Shown: positions 27,399 through 35,113 of the stretch, piece after piece | Position numbering within the stretch: the first letter of the stretch is position 1 | Layout: the number at the start of each line of letters is the position of its first letter | Program-made: the position numbers and the translations under genes | The notes under the pieces: generated by a model | Database searches by the model: none | The model's input: the letters and a program-made list of their open reading frames with translations, nothing else | What the model was told of the DNA's origin: nothing | DNA from: Clostridia bacterium | GTDB lineage: Bacteria; Bacillota; Clostridia; Lachnospirales; Lachnospiraceae | DNA: 64,000 nucleotides | NCBI GenBank assembly: GCA_009929525.1 | Contig: SAAH01000001.1 | Location: 36,553 to 100,552 of the forward strand | Reading direction: 5' to 3'

Positions 27399-27459
27399 TG
27401 TAACACTTGACATTACAACCGAAAAATGATAAAGTCTAGATGTAACAAAGAGAGTTACA
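27399..27459 (+). promoter_or_regulatory. Cupin gene promoter with two matching operators
   Basis: Promoter: TTGACA (27407-27412), 17 bases, TAAAGT (27430-27435). Two 19-bp dyads of the form TGTAA-N9-TTACA lie at 27399-27417, covering the -35 box, and 27441-27459, covering the predicted start site. Their centres are 42 bases apart, four helical turns, so two dimers could bind one face and hold the promoter shut. The regulator is not identified. Confidence 0.65.
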
Positions 27460-27488
27460 ACTAAAAACGATCATATGGAGGTATTTCA

Positions 27489-27845
27489 ATGAGTAATTTT
27501 AATAAGGTAAGTGTAGCGCAGGATGCAAGAACAGAACTTCATGACAAACTTTCTTTAACAGGAGCAGAAGTAAGCATTAATAATCTCCCGGCAGGAGCAG
27601 GTGTACCGTTTGTTCATTCACATAAGAATAACGAAGAAATTTATGTGGTTCTGAGTGGAAAAGGTAAAGCTGTTATTGATGGAGAGACAGTAGAACTTGC
27701 AGCAGGTGACTGGGTGCGTATCGCACCAGCAGCAAAGAGACAGTTTTTTGCAGCAGATGATACTGCGATAAGCTTTGCATGTATCCAGGTGAAAGAAAAT
27801 TCACTGGAAGGTTATACCATGGCTGATGCAGTTGTAGAAGGATAA
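27489..27845 (+). CDS. Small cupin-domain protein
   Basis: 118 residues, a single cupin barrel. Metal-binding pattern residues are visible: FVHSHKNNEEIYVVLSGKGK for motif 1 and AGDWVRIAPAAKRQFFA for motif 2, where one expected His is replaced. Such proteins bind or isomerise small molecules or act as sensors; the role is unknown. GGAGG precedes ATG. It is a single-gene unit with its own tightly controlled promoter and a terminator behind it. Confidence 0.85.
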   Translation: MSNFNKVSVAQDARTELHDKLSLTGAEVSINNLPAGAGVPFVHSHKNNEEIYVVLSGKGKAVIDGETVELAAGDWVRIAPAAKRQFFAADDTAISFACIQVKENSLEGYTMADAVVEG

Positions 27846-27892
27846 TATTTGATGATATAGCAGAAATAGATCAGTAGAAATAGCAAGAAAGC

Positions 27893-27928
27893 AAATTCCC
27901 CACCGGTACGAATCCTGTGGGGAATTTT
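27893..27928. terminator. Bidirectional terminator between cupin and gerA
   Basis: AAATTCCCCAC (27893-27903) pairs with GTGGGGAATTTT (27917-27928). A's before and T's after the stem let it serve both convergent genes. Confidence 0.8.
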
Positions 27929-27932
27929 CATA

Positions 27933-29378
27933 TCAATTGTTTTTCCTTTTTTGCGCAGTAGAAAGAGAAACCCTGAAAAATCTGCGGAGCAGTTCCTTCA
28001 GATTCAAAGGGATCAGCGGATATAGATAACTGTTTCCTGAAATCGTTTTATTGCACAAGATAGAGAGCAAAGTAATGAACGCCCCAAATATCAGCCCATA
28101 AAGACCAAACAGGCCGGTAAGGATCAGCATCAGGACGCGAAGAAATTTCAATGCATATCCCAGTTCAAGGCTGGCCTGGGAGTAGTTTGCGATGGCAACA
28201 AATGCCATATACAGCATAGTTTCGGAATTGAACCATCCTGATTCGACAGTGTAATCACCAAGAACGATACCGGCGATGACACTGAGAGGCATACTCAGCA
28301 TATTTGGCGTGTTCATAGAAGCAAGTTTCAATCCGTCAATGGCAAATTCCAGGATCAAAAGCTGGAGCACCAGTGGGATGTTGATAGGATCCGTGATGCG
28401 TATGAAGGATAAACTGGCGGGGATCCACTGGGGATTATTCATAAGGAGCAGCCATACGGGTGTAAAAAAGAGTGCCAGCAGATTGATAAACATACGGGAC
28501 AGCCGCAGATAAGTCCCGGTGATCGGCGGAAAATAATAATCATCCGCTTCTTCTACGATCTCGAATATAGTGGTAGGCAAAAGCATGACGGAAGGAGAAC
28601 CGTCCACGATGACAGCCAGACTGCCCTCCAGCACAGAGGCAGCGGCAGTATCTGGTCGTTCGGTATACTTAAACTTGGGAAAGGGATTGAACCATTTTCG
28701 ATCGTACAGGGTTTCGGCCAGACTTTCTGTTCCCATAGTCAATGCATCTGCTTTGATCTGGCTTATTTTTTTACGGATCAGATCAAGAAACTTCGGATCG
28801 ATACGATTCTTGATATAACACAGAACAATGTCTGTATGGGAACTTTCGCCAGCCTGAGTGATCTCCATGATAAGCTCCGGATTGCGGATACGTCTGCGGA
28901 TCATGGCAGTGTTGAATACTACAGTTTCCACGAAGCCATCTCTTGAACCTCTCAGCACCCTGTCTTTTTCCGGTTCTTCGATACTCCGCACCGGATAGGT
29001 ACGAAAGTCAATACAGACAGCCTGGGAGAATCCGTCAACAACTAAGACGGGGACACCGGATAATATCTGGATAACAATAGCATCCAGATCAGTCTCAAGA
29101 TCTGTTTCTCCATAGGGGACAGTCATTTCTTTTAACTTTTCAGCATTTTCAGGAAAATCTTCTGGTGTGATCCCAAAGAAAAATTCCATTAATTTTTCCA
29201 TTACTTCATCTTTATTCAGACCATCTATAAAATAAAAGGCTGATTTTCTGCCTCCGATGCAAAGGGTGCGGCAGATGATATCAAAATTCTTATCAAGATT
29301 CAGCTTATTTTCCAAAGCTATGAGATCATCGGCTATGCGTGATGAAACAGAGGATGGAACGGTATTTTTTTCGGACAT
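27933..29378 (-). CDS. Spore germination protein, GerA family (A subunit)
   Basis: 481 residues. A large N-terminal domain (FYFIDGLNKDEVMEKLMEFF; VETVVFNTAMIRRRIRNPEL) precedes five or so membrane helices in the C-terminal half, as in GerAA/GerXA receptor subunits, ending in NLKELLRRFFRVSL. It sits in the inner membrane of spores and takes part in sensing germinants. GGAGGCAAATAATC precedes ATG 29378; an upstream in-frame ATG at 29423 lies in the folded leader region. The B and C subunit genes are not next to it, so it is an orphan A subunit. Confidence 0.9.
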   Translation of the reverse strand: MSEKNTVPSSVSSRIADDLIALENKLNLDKNFDIICRTLCIGGRKSAFYFIDGLNKDEVMEKLMEFFFGITPEDFPENAEKLKEMTVPYGETDLETDLDAIVIQILSGVPVLVVDGFSQAVCIDFRTYPVRSIEEPEKDRVLRGSRDGFVETVVFNTAMIRRRIRNPELIMEITQAGESSHTDIVLCYIKNRIDPKFLDLIRKKISQIKADALTMGTESLAETLYDRKWFNPFPKFKYTERPDTAAASVLEGSLAVIVDGSPSVMLLPTTIFEIVEEADDYYFPPITGTYLRLSRMFINLLALFFTPVWLLLMNNPQWIPASLSFIRITDPINIPLVLQLLILEFAIDGLKLASMNTPNMLSMPLSVIAGIVLGDYTVESGWFNSETMLYMAFVAIANYSQASLELGYALKFLRVLMLILTGLFGLYGLIFGAFITLLSILCNKTISGNSYLYPLIPLNLKELLRRFFRVSLSTAQKRKNN

Positions 29379-29412
29379 GATTATTTGCCTCCTGACAGAT
29401 GTTTGATCATAT

Positions 29413-29480
29413 TCATGATTCATGTTTTCAGCGTTTGACGCTGCTACGCAGCTATCATGATCGCCATTCGTCGTTTGTTC
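29413..29480 (-). promoter_or_regulatory. Structured 5' leader element, copy 2
   Basis: On the minus strand a stretch of about 45 bases matches 13393-13437 with some six differences. It has the arm GCTGC-GTA-GCAGC (29452-29440), and a closing stem TCATGAT (29460-29454) with ATCATGA (29419-29413). Compared with copy 1 a G-C pair in the stem has become A-T, keeping the pairing. It starts next to the predicted transcription start and ends 34 bases before the gerA start codon. Confidence 0.55.
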
Positions 29481-29485
29481 ATTTT

Positions 29486-29494
29486 ATTTTAGCA
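29486..29494 (-). promoter_or_regulatory. Extended -10 box of gerA
   Basis: Read on the minus strand, TGC-TAAAAT forms an extended -10. The start would fall near 29479, the first base of the folded element. No clear -35 is seen. Confidence 0.4.
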
Positions 29495-29576
29495 TTTCCA
29501 GTTTTTTGTAGAATATGTTATACTGACTGAAATAGAAAAAGCAGAAGAACAAATGAAAATATCAGGAGGAGTGCTA

Positions 29577-30419
29577 ATGAAAACCACATGTATCGCTCTG
29601 GATCTGGACCGTACGACATTGAACCGCCAGGGCAGACTCAGTGAAAAAAACCGCCTTGCGATCGAAGCGGCCATCCAACAGGGAATCCATGTTATCGTAG
29701 CAAGCGGAAGAGCACTTTCTTCCCTTCCCGAGGACATAAAGAATATGAAAGGCATCCAATATGCGATCACCTCCAACGGTGCCGCCGTCTATGATCTTCA
29801 TACGCAGAAATGTCTCCAGCAGTACAAGATGACAGAAACCTCAGTGGAAGAAATATTAAAATATACGAAAGAAATGGGCGTTGCCTACGAAGCATTTATT
29901 GACGGACAGGCATTTGCCCAGAAAGAATACGTGCAGGATCCGGTGAAGTATGGTGCAACAGTACATGCGATACCGTATATCCAGAGCACCCGCCAGCCGG
30001 TGGAATACATACAGGATTTTCTTCTTGCACATAAGCGGGAGCTGGACAGCATCGATGTGGTGGTAAACAGTGAGGAAAAGAAAGCAGATCTGTGGAAAAC
30101 TATAGCTCAGAAAGTTCCGGATGTGTATATCACATCATCGATCATGCAGCTTCTGGAAATCTCATACAAAGATGCAGGGAAACACTCCGGTGCGAGATTC
30201 CTATTGGATTATCTGGGTCTTTCAAGAGAAAATCTGGCAGCATTTGGTGATGGAGACAACGATGCAGATATGTTATCATTTGCAGGAATGGGAATCGCAG
30301 TGGAAAATGCATCCCCTGCCTGTAAGGCAGCCGCAGATGCGATCACCTTATCCCACGATGAAGACGGGGTGGCTTATGGATTTTGGAATATCTTGAAGAT
30401 AGATGGAAAGAAATGGTGA
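29577..30419 (+). CDS. Cof-type HAD-IIB phosphatase
   Basis: 280 residues. Cof/HAD-IIB layout with motif I ALDLDRTTL (the usual Gly after DLD is Arg here), motif II ASGRALSSLP and motif IV AFGDGDNDADMLSFAGMGIAVENAS. These enzymes remove phosphate from sugar phosphates or nucleotides. ATG 29577 is preferred over ATG 29553 because AGGAGGAG lies just before it. It leads a run with three DNA repair genes, the next start lying 7 bases beyond its stop. Confidence 0.87.
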   Translation: MKTTCIALDLDRTTLNRQGRLSEKNRLAIEAAIQQGIHVIVASGRALSSLPEDIKNMKGIQYAITSNGAAVYDLHTQKCLQQYKMTETSVEEILKYTKEMGVAYEAFIDGQAFAQKEYVQDPVKYGATVHAIPYIQSTRQPVEYIQDFLLAHKRELDSIDVVVNSEEKKADLWKTIAQKVPDVYITSSIMQLLEISYKDAGKHSGARFLLDYLGLSRENLAAFGDGDNDADMLSFAGMGIAVENASPACKAAADAITLSHDEDGVAYGFWNILKIDGKKW

Positions 30420-30426
30420 GATACAG

Positions 30427-31236
30427 ATGGTAAAATGTAAGACAAATCATTTTGACATAGAGCAGATTTGTGATTCGGGGCAATGCTTTCGAATGGAACA
30501 TATAGGAGAAGGGGTATACAGCGTGATCGCAGGAGACAGGTATGTGAAGATTGCCCAAAGTGGCGGAGAGTGCGTGTTTTACTGCGAGCAGGAGGAATAT
30601 GAGGGATTTTGGTCAGAGTATTTTGATCTGGATACAGACTATGGCGCTTATATAGGCTCCATTGATCCAAAGGATGAGTATCTGTCAGAGGCGGCAAGGC
30701 TGGGTGACGGCATCCGTATATTGAGACAGGATCTTTGGGAGATGATCGTATCTTTTTTGATCTCTCAGCAGAATAATATCACAAGGATACGAAGATGCAT
30801 CAGTAATATATGTGAAAGATATGGTGAGAAGAAACAGACGGAAGAAGGAGAAACTTATTATGCTTTTCCAGGACCGGAAGCATTCTACAGGCTTGGCGAG
30901 GATGATCTGAAGGAGTGTAATCTGGGATACAGGAGCAAATATGTGGTGCGGACGGCACGAGATATTATGGAGGGAAAGGTTTCGCTGGAAGCGATAGAAA
31001 AAATGTCCTATCAGGAAGCAAAAGCAGAACTTTTGAAGCTTTTTGGAGTGGGAGAAAAAGTGGCGGACTGCATATGCCTTTTTGCTTTGCATAAGCTGGA
31101 AGCATTTCCGGTGGATACCCATATCAACCAGGCATTGGCGAAACACTATCGGAGAGGATTTCCGAAAAGAAGATATAAGGGATATCGTGGTGTGATGCAG
31201 CAATATATTTTTTACTACGAGTTAAAATACGCTTAG
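30427..31236 (+). CDS. DNA N-glycosylase/AP lyase, OGG1-like (8-oxoguanine glycosylase)
   Basis: 269 residues. An N-terminal OGG/AlkA-N domain with DSGQCFRM is followed by an HhH-GPD domain: catalytic Lys in KLFGVGEKVADCICLF and catalytic Asp in FPVDTHINQ. It removes oxidised guanine from DNA. ATG 30427 has GGTGAG 6 bases upstream; ATG 30403 overlaps the previous gene and would add 8 residues. It is followed directly by nth and an alkyltransferase-like gene, forming a base-repair cluster. Confidence 0.88.
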   Translation: MVKCKTNHFDIEQICDSGQCFRMEHIGEGVYSVIAGDRYVKIAQSGGECVFYCEQEEYEGFWSEYFDLDTDYGAYIGSIDPKDEYLSEAARLGDGIRILRQDLWEMIVSFLISQQNNITRIRRCISNICERYGEKKQTEEGETYYAFPGPEAFYRLGEDDLKECNLGYRSKYVVRTARDIMEGKVSLEAIEKMSYQEAKAELLKLFGVGEKVADCICLFALHKLEAFPVDTHINQALAKHYRRGFPKRRYKGYRGVMQQYIFYYELKYA

Positions 31237-31307
31237 ATCAAAAGAGAATGGGCCAAATAACATACAATGCTCAGAAAAATATCGGTAAGACATGGAGGCA
31301 GCAAAAA

Positions 31308-32054
31308 GTGACGAAAGAAAAACCAGTAAAAGAAAAAGATACAAAAGTGAAAACAGCACGGGCTAAGACGGCAGGAAAAAAATCTACAAAAAAAGTAGTT
31401 ACAGAAGATACAGCGGCCAAAGGAAAGCTTGCGTTGGAAGTAATAGAACGATTAGAAAAAGAATATCCAGATGCAGACTGTACCTTGGATTATGATCAGG
31501 CATGGAAGCTTTTGGTAAGCGTCCGTCTGGCGGCTCAGTGCACGGATGTCCGTGTAAATGTAGTTGTGGAAGACTTATATGCCCAATATCCGGATGTGAA
31601 TGCTCTTGCCAAGGCTGAGCCGGAAGAAATCGAGAAGATCGTGCGCCCTTGTGGACTTGGAAAGAGCAAGGCCAGGGATATCAGTGCATGCATGAAGATG
31701 ATCAAAGAAGAGTACGATGGAAAGGTCCCTGATGATTTTGATGCTCTCATGAAACTGCCCGGTGTGGGAAGAAAAAGTGCAAATCTGATCATGGGAGATG
31801 TATTTGGAAAACCTGCGATCGTCACAGATACCCATTGCATCCGCCTGACAAATCGTATTGGTCTGGTGGACGGGATCAAGGATCCCAAAAAGGTGGAGAT
31901 GGCACTATGGAAGATCGTACCTCCGGAACAGGGAAGTGAATTCTGCCATCGTCTTGTCTTTCATGGACGTGAAGTCTGTACCGCACGGACAAAACCGTAT
32001 TGCGACAGATGCTGTCTGGCAGATATTTGCCAGAAAAATGGAGTGGAGGCATAG
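31308..32054 (+). CDS. nth: Endonuclease III
   Basis: About 248 residues from GTG 31308, which has GGAGG 9 bases upstream; an in-frame ATG at 31248 has no good ribosome site and would add 20 residues. A Lys-rich N-terminal tail of about 35 residues, unusual for bacterial Nth, may aid DNA binding. The core has the catalytic Lys in LPGVGRKSANLI and Asp in VTDTHC, and the 4Fe-4S loop with four Cys spaced 6-2-5 (CTARTKPYCDRCCLADIC). It cuts oxidised pyrimidines and abasic sites. Confidence 0.9.
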   Translation: MTKEKPVKEKDTKVKTARAKTAGKKSTKKVVTEDTAAKGKLALEVIERLEKEYPDADCTLDYDQAWKLLVSVRLAAQCTDVRVNVVVEDLYAQYPDVNALAKAEPEEIEKIVRPCGLGKSKARDISACMKMIKEEYDGKVPDDFDALMKLPGVGRKSANLIMGDVFGKPAIVTDTHCIRLTNRIGLVDGIKDPKKVEMALWKIVPPEQGSEFCHRLVFHGREVCTARTKPYCDRCCLADICQKNGVEA

Positions 32055-32060
32055 AAGCCG

Positions 32061-32426
32061 ATGGATTTTTACAAGAGGATGCAGTTTGTCTGTGGGCATA
32101 TCCCCTGCGGATGTGTGACTACTTATGGGCAGATTGCTTTATTATGTCAAAAACCTAAGAATTCCCGGCAGGTAGGGTATGCTTTGAACAGAGGACTTGC
32201 AGGGGAGGATGTGCCGGCTCACCGCGTGGTGAACGCCAGAGGAATCCTAAGCGGTGCGTCAGCATTTGAGATGCCGGATCTTCAGAAGATGCTTCTGGAG
32301 GAGGAAGGCGTGGAGACAGAATGGACACCGGATGGATACAAGGTTGATCTGAAGAAATATGGATGGAAGAATACGATAGAGGAAGCTATGTTATATGCCA
32401 GTGAATTTGAGCGGCTGGGGATATAG
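32061..32426 (+). CDS. Alkyltransferase-like protein (ATL, inactive MGMT homologue)
   Basis: 121 residues, the DNA-binding domain of O6-alkylguanine transferases. CGHIPCGCVTTYGQIALL and the RQVGYALNRG helix are typical, but the active-site PCHRV motif reads PAHRVV with Ala53 in place of the acceptor Cys. ATL proteins bind O6-alkylguanine without repairing it and hand the lesion to nucleotide excision repair. It begins 6 bases after nth and ends the repair run. Confidence 0.88.
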   Translation: MDFYKRMQFVCGHIPCGCVTTYGQIALLCQKPKNSRQVGYALNRGLAGEDVPAHRVVNARGILSGASAFEMPDLQKMLLEEEGVETEWTPDGYKVDLKKYGWKNTIEEAMLYASEFERLGI

Positions 32427-32434
32427 AAAACGAA

Positions 32435-32472
32435 AAAGTGACTGTCACACCGACTGATGTGACGGTCACTTT
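32435..32472 (+). terminator. Intrinsic terminator after the DNA repair run
   Basis: AAAGTGACTGTCACA (32435-32449) pairs with TGTGACGGTCACTTT (32458-32472). The T-run is short. Confidence 0.7.
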
Positions 32473-32537
32473 CCCGTTACAGGAAACAAAAAACTGGTCA
32501 ATTTAAAGAAAAATAAGCCATAATCCGAATAAAATCC

Positions 32538-32574
32538 ATGAAACATATGAAACAAAAATGAAACAAATGAAACA
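32538..32574 (+). repeat. Four ATGAAACA repeats upstream of the LacI operon promoter
   Basis: ATGAAACA starts at 32538, 32547, 32558 and 32567. The four units form two pairs shifted by exactly 20 bases, i.e. two turns of DNA, and end 3 bases before the -35 box. Direct repeats in phase with the helix next to -35 suggest binding sites for an activator. Confidence 0.7.
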
Positions 32575-32577
32575 ATA

Positions 32578-32605
32578 TTGACTTTTTCAGCCCATATTTT
32601 ATAAT
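32578..32605 (+). promoter_or_regulatory. Promoter of the lacI-type operon
   Basis: TTGACT (32578-32583), 16-base spacer, TATAAT (32600-32605). The predicted start near 32612 gives a leader of about 85 bases before the regulator gene. Confidence 0.7.
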
Positions 32606-32698
32606 GACCACATAAAGTTGATTGAAAATCGTAACAAATCAGGGAGAGAAAACTGAAAAAGAAAAGGGTCATACAAAAAGTGAGGTGATAAAGATGGG

Positions 32699-33703
32699 GT
32701 GACGATAAGGGACGTAGCAAAACAAGCTGGTGTATCACCGGCTACTGTTTCAAGATATTTTCATGGAAAGACGATCGTAACAGAGGATGCAGCCAGAAGG
32801 ATAGAAGCTGCAGTACGTAAATTAGAGTATGTGCCTGTATATAAACAGAAGAACCCGGGAGTCATAGCAGTACTGCTTCCTAACCTGAAACTGGCATACT
32901 TTAGTGAAGTTTTAAAAGAACTGCTGGAAGCGGTCCCAAGATATGGATATCGGATGGTATTTATTCCGATAACCGATGAAGGGGAAGGATACAAGCATTT
33001 CTTTAAAGAACTGGATATTACAGGAGTTATATATCTTGAAGAAAATGCGGATCAGAACATGCTGAATTACATCGCAGCGAAAAATATACAAACTGTCATG
33101 TTTGGGGTTTTGAGTGAAGATAAGAGATGTAAAATGGTGCATATCAATGATCTGGCAGCAGCCCGTGAAGGTGCCAGATATCTTTTGAGCCTGCAGCATG
33201 AACAGATTTTGATCTTGTCGGATCATCCGAAAAGCATCAGTTCAGGATTTCAGCGGATTACAGGGTGTAAACGGGCTTTTGAGGAATATGGATTAGAATT
33301 TGATGAAAGTAAAGTAAAATACGGAGAACTTACTTATGACAGCGGATACCGTATGACTTCACAGGCGATCAAAGAAGGAATTCCATTTACAGCAGCCTTT
33401 GCATTCAGTGATGAAGCGGCACTTGGTGTGATCAGTGCACTGTCTGAAGCAAATCTCCGTGTGCCTGAGGATGTGTCAGTGTTGGGATTTGATGGAATCA
33501 GTTTATCAAGACAGGTAACACCAAAATTAAGTACGATCAGTCAACCGATCAAGAAGATGGTAGAACAGACACTGGATACATTCCAGAGCCATAAAAAGGA
33601 AGAGGACATAGAAATCACACTTCCTTACAGGCTGGAACCGGGAGAAACATGCATTGTCAACAGTGGGAAAAAAGAAAATGAGAACATGCAAACAAAACAA
33701 TAA
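32699..33703 (+). CDS. LacI family transcriptional regulator
   Basis: 334 residues. The LacI-type helix-turn-helix TIRDVAKQAGVSPATVSRYF is at the very start, followed by a periplasmic-binding-like effector domain (VSVLGFDGISLSRQVTPKL). GTG 32699 is the start, with GAGGTGA 10 bases upstream; an ATG 5 bases earlier is out of frame and stops at once. It lies 27 bases before the binding-protein gene and shares its transcript, so it probably controls this operon in answer to the imported solute. Confidence 0.9.
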   Translation: MTIRDVAKQAGVSPATVSRYFHGKTIVTEDAARRIEAAVRKLEYVPVYKQKNPGVIAVLLPNLKLAYFSEVLKELLEAVPRYGYRMVFIPITDEGEGYKHFFKELDITGVIYLEENADQNMLNYIAAKNIQTVMFGVLSEDKRCKMVHINDLAAAREGARYLLSLQHEQILILSDHPKSISSGFQRITGCKRAFEEYGLEFDESKVKYGELTYDSGYRMTSQAIKEGIPFTAAFAFSDEAALGVISALSEANLRVPEDVSVLGFDGISLSRQVTPKLSTISQPIKKMVEQTLDTFQSHKKEEDIEITLPYRLEPGETCIVNSGKKENENMQTKQ

Positions 33704-33730
33704 AGGAAAACAAGAAAGCGGAGGCAGAAT

Positions 33731-35047
33731 ATGAAGATGAAAAAAAGTATCAGCTTGGTAATGGCACTTATGATGGTGGGTTCACTGGCAGCCTGCGGCG
33801 ATGCTAAGACAGAAAACAGTGACAGCAGTGCAAAAGGAGAGACAGGAACAGAAGCAGAATCAGACGCAGGGACAGAAAAAACGAAAATCAGTTTTGCACT
33901 CTGGGACGAGGTACAAAAACCGGTATTCGATCAGATCATAGAAAAATTCGAGACAGAAAATCCTGATATCGATGTGGAACTGCAGTTGACTCCGTGGTCT
34001 CAGTATTGGACAAAACTGGATGCAGCGATGGGTTCAGACAGCGCAGCGGACGTATTCTGGATGAATACCTATCTTCCCAAATATGCAGAAGCTGGAGTTT
34101 TAGAGCCTCTGGATGAATATATAGAAAAAGATGGAGTAAATCTTGACGATTATGTAAGCGTAGTAAAAGATGCCTATAACTATGATGGTGTGCAGTACTG
34201 TATGCCAAAGGGAATGGACACAGTTCAGGTATTTTACAATAAAGCCATTTTTGAAAAATACGGAGTGGAAGAGCCGGCAGCAGGATGGACATGGGATGAC
34301 ATGAAGACCTTAGCAGCAGAGTTGAAAACCAAGATTGACGAAGCTGGTGCTGATGAATATCCGATCGTTATGGAATTAAATGCACAGCCTTCATTTTTCA
34401 ACTTTATTCCTCAGGCTGGAGGATTCGTATTAAGCGATGATAAGAAAACAGCTGGATTTGATCAGGAAGGTACAGCAAAGGCATATGCGGATGTAGTAGA
34501 TTTGATGGACGAAGGTCTGATGCCTGGAGCTGAAGTACTTTCAGATACAATGGGAACAGATTTATTCCTTTCTCAAAAGGGCGCAATGCTGTTCATGAGA
34601 TCCTGGAAAACATCTGTCATCGATGAAGCAAGTTTTGGTGACCAGGTTGGAACGATCGCTATGCCAGCAAAGGAATCGGGAAATCAGAGTGTAATTGGCG
34701 GGTTAGGATATGCTGTTAATTCCAGCAGCGAAAATAAAGATGCTGCATGGGAATTGGTAAAATACCTTTCAGGTGAAGAGTCTAATAAATTACAGGCAGA
34801 AGCTAAGATCGATGTGCCGGCACTGATCAGTGCACAGCAGTACTATCAGGCAGAAAATGTAGATGTTAACGTGATCTTCGAAGTAGCAAAAACAGGATAT
34901 GCGTTCCCGACATCTGCAAGCGTTGCAGACTGGCTTCCAACTGTTAATGAAATCTCAGCTAAAATCTTTGCAAAAGAACTGACTCCGGAAGAAGGATGTC
35001 AGCAGATGCAGGAAGTAGTACAGGGTGCGTTAGACAGCGAGTCATAA
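33731..35047 (+). CDS. ABC transporter substrate-binding lipoprotein (LacI operon)
   Basis: 438 residues. Lipobox SLAAC after a short signal peptide; acidic Ser/Thr/Glu linker; family 1 solute-binding fold (FALWDEVQKPVFDQIIEKFE, YCMPKGMDTVQVFYNKAIF). It captures the substrate of the catabolic operon downstream. AAGCGGAGGC lies before ATG. A strong hairpin follows, as in the other two ABC operons here. The downstream enzymes suggest the ligand contains an amide, a sugar and cysteine (inferred). Confidence 0.9.
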   Translation: MKMKKSISLVMALMMVGSLAACGDAKTENSDSSAKGETGTEAESDAGTEKTKISFALWDEVQKPVFDQIIEKFETENPDIDVELQLTPWSQYWTKLDAAMGSDSAADVFWMNTYLPKYAEAGVLEPLDEYIEKDGVNLDDYVSVVKDAYNYDGVQYCMPKGMDTVQVFYNKAIFEKYGVEEPAAGWTWDDMKTLAAELKTKIDEAGADEYPIVMELNAQPSFFNFIPQAGGFVLSDDKKTAGFDQEGTAKAYADVVDLMDEGLMPGAEVLSDTMGTDLFLSQKGAMLFMRSWKTSVIDEASFGDQVGTIAMPAKESGNQSVIGGLGYAVNSSSENKDAAWELVKYLSGEESNKLQAEAKIDVPALISAQQYYQAENVDVNVIFEVAKTGYAFPTSASVADWLPTVNEISAKIFAKELTPEEGCQQMQEVVQGALDSES

Positions 35048-35053
35048 AAAGAG

Positions 35054-35097
35054 GGAAGTGCTGCTTTTTCAGTGATTTGCAGCACTTCCGTTTTTTT
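35054..35097 (+). terminator. Strong hairpin-terminator between binding protein and permeases
   Basis: GGAAGTGCTGC (35054-35064) pairs with GCAGCACTTCC (35079-35089) and is followed by GTTTTTTT. Full termination would cut off the rest of the operon, so partial read-through is assumed. Confidence 0.8.
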
Positions 35098-35113
35098 AAA
35101 AAGGAGATACCAG

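Noticed and set aside
32694..32702. ATG start for the LacI regulator
   Set aside because: ATG 32694 reads ATG-GGG-TGA and stops; the regulator frame begins at GTG 32699.
35072..35113. Longer start for the LacI-operon permease
   Set aside because: The start would lie inside the terminator hairpin; ATG 35114 has AAAGGAG at the right distance.
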